Source: Pseudomonas sp. NFR16
GTDB lineage: Bacteria > Pseudomonadota > Gammaproteobacteria > Pseudomonadales > Pseudomonadaceae
Length of the DNA stretch: 64,000 bases
Assembly (NCBI RefSeq): GCF_900108875.1
Contig: NZ_FNYJ01000002.1
Coordinates: forward strand, 1-64,000
Direction: 5' to 3'
The notes beneath the pieces are model-generated. The model saw only the letters and a list, made by a program, of their open reading frames with translations, did not search any database and had not been told where the DNA came from. Positions 36,872-47,687 of this stretch are shown in pieces (the stretch's first letter is position 1; each line of letters starts with the position of its first letter). Made by a program: the position numbers and the translations under genes.

Positions 36872-38059
36872 TCACCGGGCAGAGGCCGGGTAGCCGCCGA
36901 CCGCGATGTGGGTGGAAGGCTGCCGCGTATCCTGGGCGTACGCGCGGAACCTGCAAGCCAGTTCTCGCGCCCACTCGGCAGCATCACTGACCTTCATGTC
37001 TGTCATGCGAAAATTCAGCACCTTGCGCATGAGCTCGCATTGCCTGTCGCCGAAGACCACCGTGCCATCGGCCAGAATCGACTGGATGCCGTCCTGTCGC
37101 TGCCCGGCTTCGTTAACCTGAATGGCCGCCTCGCGGCGCACCCCGAACGGCAGATCCAGCAGCACTTTGCCCATGCCGACCTTGATCGGGTAGCCGCCCG
37201 GCAAACCGTGCGGACCTGGCGCATGGACGCGCACCTCGATGTCCGAATAGAGGTTCTCCAGAACCGCGACGGCCGACATCGCTGTCAAGTAATGGGCGTC
37301 CACACCGCCCAGTCGTCGAAATTCGTCGGCCACGCAGCCGAAGATCAACTCCTCGCTCCATTCGTCCGTGTATTCATGGCCGTCTATCCAGTAACTCAGG
37401 CTGCAGTCGGGCTCCGACGCTTCGACTGGCAGCCCGAAGCGAGGCACGTACTGGCTGAAATAGTGGTGCCCCACAAGCTTGACGCACACGTTCACCGGAT
37501 CGGAGCCAGACAGACGAGCGATGGCGCAACGGGTCGCGGGAACCAGATTGGCGATGTTGCCGATACCGACATCCGGGGCCATGCCGACTTTGTAAAGTAC
37601 TGCGTTGACGGCGTCCGGATATGCAGCATTGACCACCAGTGCCTTGGGGCAGGATTGTTTGACCGCACGCATCAAGGCGTAGGCCGGGGCCAGGTGCAAG
37701 GGCAGCCAGGGCCCGAAGCCGACCCGATCAAGCGCGTCGGATTTTTCCCTGTCCAGCGCCGCCAGCTCGGATGTCGACTGAAGCGAGGCGCAGTTCAGGA
37801 TGATGTCCGGCTTGATCTTTGAGAGTGTTTCGGCGTTACAGCCAATGCATGCGGCACGCAGGTCCATCGCCCAGCCGCGAATCTGAACCACCACATTCAG
37901 CTGCAACGCCGCCTGCCTGACCAGATTGCACAACCGGGTGGCCTTTTCCAGATCGCGGGTCGCGACATGAAATTCGAACTGGTTGCGGGGGGCCAGGACC
38001 TGCAGGATCTGCAGGCACAGCCTGCCCGCTCCAACAATAAGCAGTTTTTTGCGTTGCAT
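36872..38059 (-). CDS. Saccharopine-dehydrogenase-like Rossmann protein
   Basis: A 395-residue protein with an N-terminal NAD(P)-binding motif (LLIVGAGRLCLQILQVL) and the layout of the saccharopine dehydrogenase family: a strand-helix core, then DIILNCASLQS and LVVNAAYPDAVNAVLYKVG. The C-terminal half holds GLPGGYPIKVGMGKVLLDLPFGV. GGGAG lies before the ATG. It is transcribed 42 nt after a short-chain dehydrogenase-like gene and the two are probably cotranscribed. Substrate unknown; saccharopine-like, opine or polyamine-type imine reduction are possibilities the sequence does not settle. Confidence 0.6.
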   Translation of the reverse strand: MQRKKLLIVGAGRLCLQILQVLAPRNQFEFHVATRDLEKATRLCNLVRQAALQLNVVVQIRGWAMDLRAACIGCNAETLSKIKPDIILNCASLQSTSELAALDREKSDALDRVGFGPWLPLHLAPAYALMRAVKQSCPKALVVNAAYPDAVNAVLYKVGMAPDVGIGNIANLVPATRCAIARLSGSDPVNVCVKLVGHHYFSQYVPRFGLPVEASEPDCSLSYWIDGHEYTDEWSEELIFGCVADEFRRLGGVDAHYLTAMSAVAVLENLYSDIEVRVHAPGPHGLPGGYPIKVGMGKVLLDLPFGVRREAAIQVNEAGQRQDGIQSILADGTVVFGDRQCELMRKVLNFRMTDMKVSDAAEWARELACRFRAYAQDTRQPSTHIAVGGYPASAR

Positions 38060-38101
38060 GGTGTTCTCCCTGAAATCCGAGGGGCCTCGGGTTCCTGATC
38101 G

Positions 38102-38848
38102 CTAAAAAAGATGAGTGGCGTTGCCCGCGACAATGACTTTTCCCGTCAGTGGGTGGCTATGTTCAGACAGCAAGAACATGACCGCATCGGCCACGGCGTC
38201 TGGTCTGAATGACGCGGTAGCGAGTCGCGGTCGCTCGTGCTCGCGCTTCTGCGGATGTGCGGCGGGACGGTTTTCGGCGCTTTGCTTCCCAGCGGAGGGG
38301 TCTGGGGTCTGCAGCCAAGACACTGCATTGACGCGCACTCTGGGCCCGAAACTCCATGCATTGGCACGGGTCAAGTCGATCATCCGGGCACCGGTCGCAT
38401 AGTAAAAAGCCTCCTCGCCTGTGCCCTCGCTCGCAGCGTTGATATTGACAATGCTCCGCGTGTGCGGGGCATCGGGTTCCTGTCGAGCGAAATCGGACGA
38501 CAGACTCATCAGCGAAGCGAAATTCACCTTATGCAACGCCGCGTTCTCACTCTCGCTGTACGCCGCACGACCCGGACCAGCGTGAGCGCCAACGTTGTTG
38601 ACCAGCGCGTGCAGGGCGCGGTGTTTGTGGGTGGCGTAGAGATCGCTGATGAACCCTTGGCTGAGCTGCGTGCCGGACAGGTCGACCAGATGGGTTTCCA
38701 GCCGATGGATCGGCAGCTGCGCCTGTAACGCTTTGAGCCCCAACCGGTCGTTGTCGGCCGCGATTACGTAGAAACCTGCACTGACGCAGGCAATCGACGT
38801 CGCCATGCCGATTCCACTCCCGGCGCCCGTGATAACGACTTTCTTCAT
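38102..38848 (-). CDS. Short-chain dehydrogenase/reductase-like protein with degenerate active site
   Basis: A 248-residue classical-SDR fold: TGAGSGIG cofactor motif (residues 6-13), ALVNNVGAH (the NNAG position) and RVRVNAVSWLQTP. The catalytic YxxxK position reads YYATG, so lysine is replaced by glycine, and the usual catalytic serine position in NINAAS is also altered. It may be inactive, use another mechanism, or act as a binding partner. The start at 38848 is chosen because MKKVVITGAGSGIG is the family N-terminus; the ribosome-binding site is weak (GGGAAAC, about 10 nt away). First gene of a probable pair with the saccharopine-dehydrogenase-like gene. Confidence 0.7.
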   Translation of the reverse strand: MKKVVITGAGSGIGMATSIACVSAGFYVIAADNDRLGLKALQAQLPIHRLETHLVDLSGTQLSQGFISDLYATHKHRALHALVNNVGAHAGPGRAAYSESENAALHKVNFASLMSLSSDFARQEPDAPHTRSIVNINAASEGTGEEAFYYATGARMIDLTRANAWSFGPRVRVNAVSWLQTPDPSAGKQSAENRPAAHPQKREHERPRLATASFRPDAVADAVMFLLSEHSHPLTGKVIVAGNATHLF

Positions 38849-39519
38849 ATGCAAAGTTTCCCGGCGAACGGGTGTATGTACCGACATTTCCAATGGCCGG
38901 GCGCAAAGAAACAGTGAGACTGCGAGTAAGGGGTTTGAGAGACGCGCGGCGCGTGCGGGGTAACTAACCTGCGCGCAAAGCGTTTTGGGCAGCTACTTTC
39001 CTGCGGGCGAACGAATACCGGAACTTCCATGTTAAAGCGCCTCTTGAAATAGACAACTTAAGCAAAGACTCTCGTGACAGCAGGCAAACTGCCAGCCCGT
39101 TTGGACTGGAAAACTGGTGCTTTCCAGCCTTCGGGGGATAAAGATGGATCCACGTGGATGCGCTGTCAAATCCGAATCGAGGGATTTTCGATGATTAATA
39201 ACGCGGTCTGCCTAACGGTTCAATGTCCTCTCGATAAAGGTCCTTTAAAGCATTAACAGCAGTTTTTCGGATAACTTCAAACGGGTGAAAGTTAGGGCGC
39301 TCATTAAATTATTGAACAAATGCGCAAAGGACTGAGTTATCCGTAGGCGCTGAATGTTACCTGCTTAGTTGGTGGATATAACTCATGTAATATTTTGAAT
39401 AATTCGTGTCAGCGGCAGTTCGCACAGCCGTTCCTGAGCCCCGCCGGCTCGACAGCGCCATGGCATTGGGTTATCAACGGCACAGCAGAACCAGAAAAAT
39501 CAAAACGAGAGGCCTGACC
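38849..39519. other. AT-richer intergenic region with no recognisable gene
   Basis: About 670 nt, clearly more AT-rich from ~39040 to 39420 than its surroundings. A small hairpin (CTGGAAA 39106-39112 with TTTCCAG 39121-39127) is present. Short open frames here have poor codon character. It must hold the promoters of the SDR pair (leftward) and of the cytochrome b561 gene (rightward, GAGAGG at 39507-39512). The composition would also fit old horizontally acquired DNA. Confidence 0.45.
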
Positions 39520-40062
39520 GTGAGTACACCTTCCAACCTAGAACGCTACAGTTATAAAGCCCGCTGGTTTCATTGGGTCATGGCGATCCTGATCGTGCTG
39601 GCCTATGCCCTGATCCTCAGCCGCAGCCAGTTTGCCCGCGGCAGCGACCCGCGCACGTTCGTCGTGCAGACGCATTTCTGGGTGGGCATCGTGGTGCTGA
39701 TCATGGCGTTTTTCCGCGTGGCCGAGCGCCACCGCCACACACCTCCGGGCATCACCCCGCCTCTGGAAGGTGCGCTGCGGCTGGCAGCGACGCTGTCGCA
39801 CTATCTGCTCTATGCCTTTCTGTTCGCGCAGCCTTTGCTGGGGCTTTTTACCGTCCTGCTGGAGCGCGGCGCGTTGCCGGTCCCGCTCACTTCGCTGGCG
39901 ATCCCGGCGCCGTTCGACATCTCCAAAGAGACCGCCGAAAACCTGGAGCACTACCACGTGCTGCTGGGGACGATCTTCTACTACGTGATCGGCCTGCACG
40001 TGATCGCCGCGATCTGGCACCACTTCGTGCGCAAAGACAACACGGTGCGACGCATGGTCTAG
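39520..40062 (+). CDS. Cytochrome b561 family protein
   Basis: A 180-residue inner-membrane dihaem cytochrome b with four transmembrane helices. Likely haem ligands are histidines in ARWFHWVMA, VVQTHFWVG, ATLSHYLLYAF and GLHVIAAIWHHF. These proteins pass electrons between quinol and superoxide or other partners. The GTG at 39520 is preferred to the open frame from 39406, since GAGAGG sits seven bases upstream and family similarity begins with RYSYKARWFHW. Convergent with the efflux genes. Confidence 0.88.
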   Translation: MSTPSNLERYSYKARWFHWVMAILIVLAYALILSRSQFARGSDPRTFVVQTHFWVGIVVLIMAFFRVAERHRHTPPGITPPLEGALRLAATLSHYLLYAFLFAQPLLGLFTVLLERGALPVPLTSLAIPAPFDISKETAENLEHYHVLLGTIFYYVIGLHVIAAIWHHFVRKDNTVRRMV

Positions 40063-40080
40063 CCCGACCGTGCCGGACGA

Positions 40081-41286
40081 TCAGCGCGGCGAATCCACCG
40101 TGCCGTCGACCGGGTCCGGCGGCACCGGGCCGTCCTGGCTGGTGTCAATGCTGACCACCACCGACATCCCCGGGCGCAACCGATCGACATCTTCCTGATC
40201 GTTGTCGATCGTGATGCGCACCGGAATGCGCTGGGCGATCTTGACGAAGTTGCCGGTGGCGTTGTCGGCCGGCAACAGGCTGAATTCGGAGCCTGCCGCA
40301 GGCGAGATTCGTTGCACCCGCCCTCGCATCTTGCGATTTTCGAGCGCATCGACCGTAAAGCTCACTGGCTGACCAAGGCGCACATTCGCCATCTGGGTTT
40401 CTTTCATGTTGGCGATGATCCAGCGGGGACGCGGCACCAGTGCCATCAACTGCGCACCGGAGTTGACGTACGCGCCCAGACGCACGCCAATCTGCCCCAA
40501 CTGACCGTCGCGCGGCGCCGTGATCCGCGTGTTGCTGAGGTCGATACGCGCCAGCTCGATCGCCGCTTCGGCATTCTTCACCGACGCCTCCAGCGAGCCG
40601 CGATTGACGATCACGGTCTGCAAGTCTTGCCGGGAAATTTCCAGCGACGCGCGCGCTTCCGCCAGCGCCGCTCGGGCCTGAGCGTCGGCGGCGCGAGTGA
40701 CGTCCAGTTCGCTTTTCGACACCGAACCGTCGGTGACCAGCGCCGAGCTGCGACGCAGATCCGCCGCGGCCTTTTCGCTCTGCGCCAGCGCGTTGGCGAC
40801 CGCGGCCTGTCGCTGGACGATGGTCGCTTCGGCGCTGCGCCGTTGCTGCAGGTTATTGTCCAGCGCAGCTTTCTGAATGCCCAGCTGCGCCAGGCCCTGG
40901 TCCAGATGCTGCTGATAGATCCGGTCGTCGATCCGCACCAGCAGGTCGCCCTCCTTCACCCACTGAAAATCCTGAACCGGCACCTCGTAGACGTAACCGC
41001 TCAGTTGCGGACCGATGAGGGTGGTCTGACCGCGCACCATTGCATTTTCTGTGCTTTCGATAGGGCTGCTGAACGGCGGCAGCTGCCAGGCGTAAAGCAC
41101 AACCAGCACGCCGGCCAGCGCAACGCCGCCGAACAGAATCGATGACACCAGCCTGATGCGCGCCGACCGAGGCTGGGTCGTGGCCGGCATGACCGCCGGT
41201 GCCGGGGCCGGCCCTGCCGACGCTGCCTGATTGGGCGCCGACGAAGCGCCGGAAGTGCTGCCAGAAGGATTGCCAGGTTCAGTCAT
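40081..41286 (-). CDS. HlyD-family periplasmic adaptor (EmrA-like)
   Basis: A 401-residue membrane-fusion protein: a Pro/Ala/Ser-rich cytoplasmic N-terminus (~50 residues), one membrane segment (~47-67), a biotinyl-lipoyl half (ENAMVRGQTTLIGPQLSGYV), a long coiled coil (~140-240), the second lipoyl half and a beta barrel (RITAPRDGQLGQIGVRLGAYVNSG). It links the inner-membrane pump to an outer-membrane channel. The ATG lies in a four-base overlap with the MFS stop; there is no separate ribosome-binding site, so translation is coupled. No outer-membrane factor gene is adjacent. Confidence 0.9.
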   Translation of the reverse strand: MTEPGNPSGSTSGASSAPNQAASAGPAPAPAVMPATTQPRSARIRLVSSILFGGVALAGVLVVLYAWQLPPFSSPIESTENAMVRGQTTLIGPQLSGYVYEVPVQDFQWVKEGDLLVRIDDRIYQQHLDQGLAQLGIQKAALDNNLQQRRSAEATIVQRQAAVANALAQSEKAAADLRRSSALVTDGSVSKSELDVTRAADAQARAALAEARASLEISRQDLQTVIVNRGSLEASVKNAEAAIELARIDLSNTRITAPRDGQLGQIGVRLGAYVNSGAQLMALVPRPRWIIANMKETQMANVRLGQPVSFTVDALENRKMRGRVQRISPAAGSEFSLLPADNATGNFVKIAQRIPVRITIDNDQEDVDRLRPGMSVVVSIDTSQDGPVPPDPVDGTVDSPR

Positions 41287-42962
41287 GAAGAAGGAGTACC
41301 GGAAGGTTGAACGGAAGATGCGCCTGACGTCGCCGGTGTAAAAGGCGCGACCGGCTCGGTGGTGATCCACAGCCAGGTTGCCCGGCTGGTGATCCAGATC
41401 GCTGTCAGCACGGCGATCAGCGCAATGAGCATGAAGACGTCGTTGTAGGCCAGCGTATTGGCCTCGCGCGTGGCCGCCGTGGCCAGCGAGCGAATGCCCT
41501 GATTAGTGCGTGCCGACGGATCGGCAATGGCGGAGATGTACGCGCCGCTGGCGCTTTGCAGGCGCGACTGGACCTGCGCGTCGAGGAGCGTGACGTGCTC
41601 GACGATGTGCGCCGAGTGAAACTTCTCGCGCCAGACCTGAAAAGTGCCCAGCAACGCCGAGCCGATCAGGCTGCCGACGTTCTGGGTGATCCCGAACAGC
41701 ACGGAGAAGCTGACCATGTTGCGCGGGTTGCTGATCACCCCGCTGATGCCCAGCACCAGCGTCGGGCCGAGAAAGAACGTCCCCCCGAACGCCAGCAGAA
41801 ACTGACTGAAATACATCTGCGGGCCGCGGGTCAGGCTGGTGGAAAAACTGTCCATCGTCGAACCGATCGCCATCAGCGCCAGCGAGATGATCAGCGGCTT
41901 GAACAGATGCTGCGGGTTGATCGTCATGGCGCTGACCAACAGCCCGGCGACGCTGCCCAGCAGCATGAAAAGGTACAAGGTGTGCAACTGCTCAGTGCCC
42001 TGGTTCATGCCCTGAAGAAAACCGACGGCGCCGGTGGATTGCTCCGACAGCACAATGCGCGTCAGCAACACGCCCATGGCGAAGCGGATCATTCGTCCGC
42101 TGCCCAGCCACCGTGTGATGAGCAGCGGGCGGGTGCGGTTATGTTCGATTGCCAGCCCGGCAAGAATCAGTACGATCGACGACGCCAGCGCAATGCCGAT
42201 CCACGGCTCTTCCAGCCACCATTCGATGCGCCCCAGCGACAGCGCCGCGCACAACGCGGCGAAGCCTGAGGCGAGTAACGCGAAGGTCAGGAAGTCGAGT
42301 TTTTCGAACGCTTTGAAGCGATCGCCCGGCGGCAGCTTGAGGATCAGGACGCAGCCCAGGGAAAGCAGACACATGCCCAGCTCGAACAGGTACAAGCCAC
42401 GCCACTCGGCGATCTGCAGCAAGTCTTCCGAAATCAGGCGCGCCAGCGGCGTTGCCAGTTGCGCCGTGCCAAGGCCGAGTACCAGCGCCTTCATCCGCCA
42501 TTTCTGCGGAAAGGCCTGAATCATGTAGTACAGGCCCAGCGAGCTGAGCGCCGCCCCCACCATGCCGTGAGCGGCGCGCACGGCGATGGCCGATTCGATG
42601 TCATTGACGAACAGATGACCGAACGTGACCAGGGCATACAACACCAGGAACACTTCGGTGAAGGCACGCAAGCCAAACTGCTGACGGAATTTGACCAGCA
42701 GCAGGTTCATCGAAACGTTGGTCATGACGTACGCGGCGGGCAGCCAGGCAATTTCCGCCTGCGTAGCGCCCAGCGCGCCCTGCAGGTACTGAAGGTTGGC
42801 GACTACCAGCGCATTGCCGAGCCCGCCGGTCAACGCGACGATGACCCCGACAATCGCAAACGCCCAACGCTTGGGCACCGGATGCAGGGGCGTGGAGGGA
42901 GAACCGGGCATCGTCGGTCGCTCATGAGGCGCCCAGTCGCGGGGTGTGTACTTGTCGTTCAT
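41283..42962 (-). CDS. MFS drug/H+ antiporter, 14-TM DHA2 family (EmrB-like)
   Basis: A 559-residue transporter with about 14 hydrophobic segments, including the GALGATQAEIAWLPAAYVMTN start region typical of EmrB/QacA proteins. A periplasmic loop rich in charged and polar residues (REKFHSAHIVEHVTLLDAQVQSRLQ) precedes the last helix, as in EmrB. It is the first gene of the pair with the HlyD adaptor. The start at 42962 (MNDKYTPRDW) has AGG about 8 nt upstream. The natural substrate is unknown; no regulator gene flanks the pair. Confidence 0.9.
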   Translation of the reverse strand: MNDKYTPRDWAPHERPTMPGSPSTPLHPVPKRWAFAIVGVIVALTGGLGNALVVANLQYLQGALGATQAEIAWLPAAYVMTNVSMNLLLVKFRQQFGLRAFTEVFLVLYALVTFGHLFVNDIESAIAVRAAHGMVGAALSSLGLYYMIQAFPQKWRMKALVLGLGTAQLATPLARLISEDLLQIAEWRGLYLFELGMCLLSLGCVLILKLPPGDRFKAFEKLDFLTFALLASGFAALCAALSLGRIEWWLEEPWIGIALASSIVLILAGLAIEHNRTRPLLITRWLGSGRMIRFAMGVLLTRIVLSEQSTGAVGFLQGMNQGTEQLHTLYLFMLLGSVAGLLVSAMTINPQHLFKPLIISLALMAIGSTMDSFSTSLTRGPQMYFSQFLLAFGGTFFLGPTLVLGISGVISNPRNMVSFSVLFGITQNVGSLIGSALLGTFQVWREKFHSAHIVEHVTLLDAQVQSRLQSASGAYISAIADPSARTNQGIRSLATAATREANTLAYNDVFMLIALIAVLTAIWITSRATWLWITTEPVAPFTPATSGASSVQPSGTPSS

Positions 42963-43188
42963 CGAGCGGACCTGGTGGATTCCGTGCTGAGACCATGGGC
43001 AGAACAATATTACTCACGAGACGGTCGGCTCACGCAGCGTCAACGGACCTCATCGCGCTTAGGGCCCCATCAGGCTTCAAACGGTCGTGGCCAACGCAAT
43101 TGATTCTAGCGACTTTGTGGCGGGCGCCACTTCGTCAGACTTTGCCCATGGCCGTGCTTGCAGGCATGTTCCTGAAAAAGGCGTGTAC

Positions 43189-43216
43189 AGCCCGACGCAG
43201 CGTGGCGCATCGGGCT
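43189..43216 (-). terminator. Possible terminator hairpin below the XdhC-like gene
   Basis: AGCCCGA and TCGGGCT (43189-43195, 43210-43216) can pair around a GC-rich loop, 18 nt past the minus-strand stop at 43235. A TTTTT run comes about 10 nt later on that strand rather than directly after the stem, so the call is tentative. Confidence 0.4.
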
Positions 43217-43234
43217 GAGAGTGTCGCGTCGGGA

Positions 43235-44410
43235 CTATCCGATCATCTTCACGCGATGTTCCTGTGCGTCGAGCGCCACGTCCACGGCGTGAATACTGGC
43301 CTGACGGTGTTTGAGCATGCCGCCGGCGCGGCCGTTGAACACCGCATTGACCTCGGAAAGGATCGACAGCGCCACGCTGTGGGGCGCATCGCCGCCCAGA
43401 TCCAGCCCGACCGGATAATGCAGGCGGGCGAACGCATCGGCCTCGCGCAGCGATGGCGGCAACTCGTCCAACAGCCGCTCGCTGCGGCTGCGCGGGCCCA
43501 ATTGCCCGATGTAGCGCGGTGCATGCTGCAACACCTGTCCTAGCCAGTGGCGGTCCTGCGTCAGGCTATGGGTCATCACCACGACCGCCGCGTCTTGCAC
43601 CATCGTCGCCAGTGCCGGCAAGGGCTCCAGCGGCAACGCCAACACCTCGTCAGCATCGGGAAAACGCTGCGGGCGGGCAAAGTGACTGCGTGCATCGATC
43701 ACAGTGATGTGCCAGCCCTGCACCCTGGCCATGCTCACCAGCGGCATGGCGTCATGGCCTGCGCCGAATACCACCAGACGGCGAGGCGCGGCGATGTATT
43801 CGAGCAGGACTTCGACCGGACCGTCCGGGCCTTCGTAGGTGCTCGTTGCCGAGCGGCGGACATCCAGCACCGTTTGCAGATCCTCGGCAATGGCCGTTGC
43901 CAGCCAGCGCTCGCGCATCTGCACCTGCACACCGCTGGACGGTGAAATGGCCACTCGCTCACCCAATGCCACATGACGCTCGCTGGCCGAGCCAATCACG
44001 GTCGCCAGCGCGGCGTCGCGTCCGCTGGCCTTGACCGCACGCAAGACATCCACCACCAGACTCGGTGCCTGAGGGTGGATGCGCTCGAACAGGATGTGCA
44101 CCGTGCCGTTGCAGCCGAGACCGAAACTCAGCTCGGCGTCCTCGAGCTCATCGTCGTCTTCGCCGGTGGTGTAGCTGCGCATCGAAGGCTTGCCGGTCGC
44201 AGTCAGCCACCAGGCTTTTTTGCTGACATCGCTTTCCAGGCAACCGCCGCTGACGGTGCCGGTGGCCTCGCCCATCGGCATGATGACCATGCGCGCCCCC
44301 GGACGGCGATAGGCCGAACCCTCGACCTTGACCACCGTGGCGATCACCGCTTCCTGTTGCCCGCACTGCGCGACGTCGAGCGCCTCGAGCAGGCTGGATA
44401 AGTCGTTCAT
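43235..44410 (-). CDS. XdhC/CoxI-family protein
   Basis: A 391-residue protein. The N-terminal XdhC_CoxI domain has ATVVKVEGSAYRRPGARMVI and GTVSGGCLESDV, and the C-terminal XdhC Rossmann domain has RRLVVFGAGHDAMPLVSMA and GQLGPRSRSERL. Family members mature molybdenum hydroxylases by sulfurating or carrying the cofactor. No xdhAB or molybdenum enzyme gene is nearby, so its client is elsewhere. GGGGG lies six bases before the ATG at 44410; the frame open to 44434 is ignored. Confidence 0.88.
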   Translation of the reverse strand: MNDLSSLLEALDVAQCGQQEAVIATVVKVEGSAYRRPGARMVIMPMGEATGTVSGGCLESDVSKKAWWLTATGKPSMRSYTTGEDDDELEDAELSFGLGCNGTVHILFERIHPQAPSLVVDVLRAVKASGRDAALATVIGSASERHVALGERVAISPSSGVQVQMRERWLATAIAEDLQTVLDVRRSATSTYEGPDGPVEVLLEYIAAPRRLVVFGAGHDAMPLVSMARVQGWHITVIDARSHFARPQRFPDADEVLALPLEPLPALATMVQDAAVVVMTHSLTQDRHWLGQVLQHAPRYIGQLGPRSRSERLLDELPPSLREADAFARLHYPVGLDLGGDAPHSVALSILSEVNAVFNGRAGGMLKHRQASIHAVDVALDAQEHRVKMIG

Positions 44411-44788
44411 GTATGCCCCCGAAAACTGACTCATTCACTCTGGCATGGCCAGTTCTGACGTTAAAAGGCCCCGTGTGTGTACCGCGGCGCCTTTGTTGCG
44501 ACTGTCAGTGGCGCCTCAGGTTCAGGCTTTTCAAGAGTCGCGGCGGCAGGTCAAAACCAAGAAACACAGTCCGTTGCGCGAGCTCCGCTGGTCAGCCGAG
44601 CGGCGCGAGCGCCGTGCAGACGCCCGCAAACACAATAATATGAGCCCTAACATTTAAAGGCCCGTTTGTAATACGCTGGTCCCCCGGCGTTGTGCGAATA
44701 CTACACTGGCTGTTCGCCTCGGCCATCTGTCCACAGGTATGGTGCCTGAACGTCGACTCGCTCCCCGTGAATAAAAGGATTCATCGTC
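44411..44788. other. Intergenic region between divergent XdhC-like and DUF427 genes
   Basis: This 378-nt space must contain both promoters. Short plus-strand frames near 44413-44657 are arginine-rich translations with no family resemblance and I do not call them. AAAGGA at 44777-44782 is the DUF427 Shine-Dalgarno. No repeat or strong hairpin is evident. Confidence 0.4.
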
Positions 44789-45145
44789 ATGAAAACCCCA
44801 GGTCCTGATCACCCCATCACAATCGCTGCGGTCAAGGGGCGCGTCACCGTTCAATTCAACGGCGCGCGCGTGGCTCAGAGCGACAAAGCGCTGGAACTCA
44901 AAGAGGCTTCATACCCTCCAGTTATATACATACCGCGTTCGGATATTTCGATTGAACATTACGCGCGATCCGAGCATCGAACCCATTGCCCTTACAAGGG
45001 CGACGCCAGCTACTTCAGCCTTAACGCCAATGGCGAGGTCGCTGAAAACGCTGTCTGGACCTACGAACAGGCGTATCCGTCGGTCAAGGAAATCGAAGGC
45101 CATGTCGCGTTTTACCCCGACAAAGTGACCCTCGAAGTTCATTGA
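44789..45145 (+). CDS. DUF427 family protein
   Basis: A 118-residue small single-domain protein of the DUF427 family, a compact beta fold of unknown function. Recognisable features are KGRVTVQFNGARVAQSDKALELKE, PPVIYIPRSDI, HRTHCPYKGDASYFSL and the final EIEGHVAFYPDKV. The CPYKG...YFSL element is the conserved centre. A GC-rich stem-loop follows it before the egtBD gene. Confidence 0.87.
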   Translation: MKTPGPDHPITIAAVKGRVTVQFNGARVAQSDKALELKEASYPPVIYIPRSDISIEHYARSEHRTHCPYKGDASYFSLNANGEVAENAVWTYEQAYPSVKEIEGHVAFYPDKVTLEVH

Positions 45146-45198
45146 TTCGATGTCGATGCAGTCCCCGTCCTGTCGCTCCACCGCTTGGCTATACGAAT

Positions 45199-45228
45199 CC
45201 GGGCCGCAACTGCGCTGTTGCGGCCCGG
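45199..45228. terminator. Strong GC stem-loop between DUF427 and egtBD
   Basis: A perfect 12-bp stem (CCGGGCCGCAAC at 45199-45210 with 45217-45228) has a 6-nt loop, 53 nt past the DUF427 stop. No U-tract follows, so it may terminate inefficiently, shield RNA, or regulate the gene that starts at 45314. Confidence 0.45.
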
Positions 45229-45313
45229 TCATGAGAAGAACGCAGGAAAGCCGTACCGCCTGGCTGCATGGAAATCAGCCCACCGGGCGTCGGCACACTC
45301 CGGAGAACGCCCG

Positions 45314-47461
<2,148 letters not shown>

Positions 47462-47524
47462 CCGGTGAATGGCGTGCCATCCACGCCGTTCACGGTCGGT
47501 CGTGAAGAACGGGCCATCAAGATC

Positions 47525-47554
47525 AAAAAGGCGACCATCCGGTCGCCTTTTTTT
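47525..47554 (+). terminator. Intrinsic terminator after egtBD
   Basis: GGCGACC / GGTCGCC with an ATCC loop, flanked by A5 and T7. It starts 63 nt after the stop codon and could work on both strands. Confidence 0.9.
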
Positions 47555-47687
47555 CGTCAAACCAGGCGCTTTTGACTCCGCCCTCAGGCAACGCTTAGGG
47601 CGCTAATCGACGCTGCGAAGAGCAACCTGCTAACGTCCATGTCACAACAATCAGTCTTTTCATCAGGTACGGACATCGACATTCGCC

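Noticed and set aside
36945..36990. GGAACC...CCAC resembling a hrp box
   Set aside because: The spacer is 19 nt instead of 15-16 and the site is inside a coding region.
39074..39256. 60-codon frame in the AT-richer gap
   Set aside because: No ribosome-binding site, mixed codon character, no family match.
44413..44657. Two short plus-strand frames before the DUF427 gene
   Set aside because: Arginine-rich translations with no ribosome-binding site or family resemblance.
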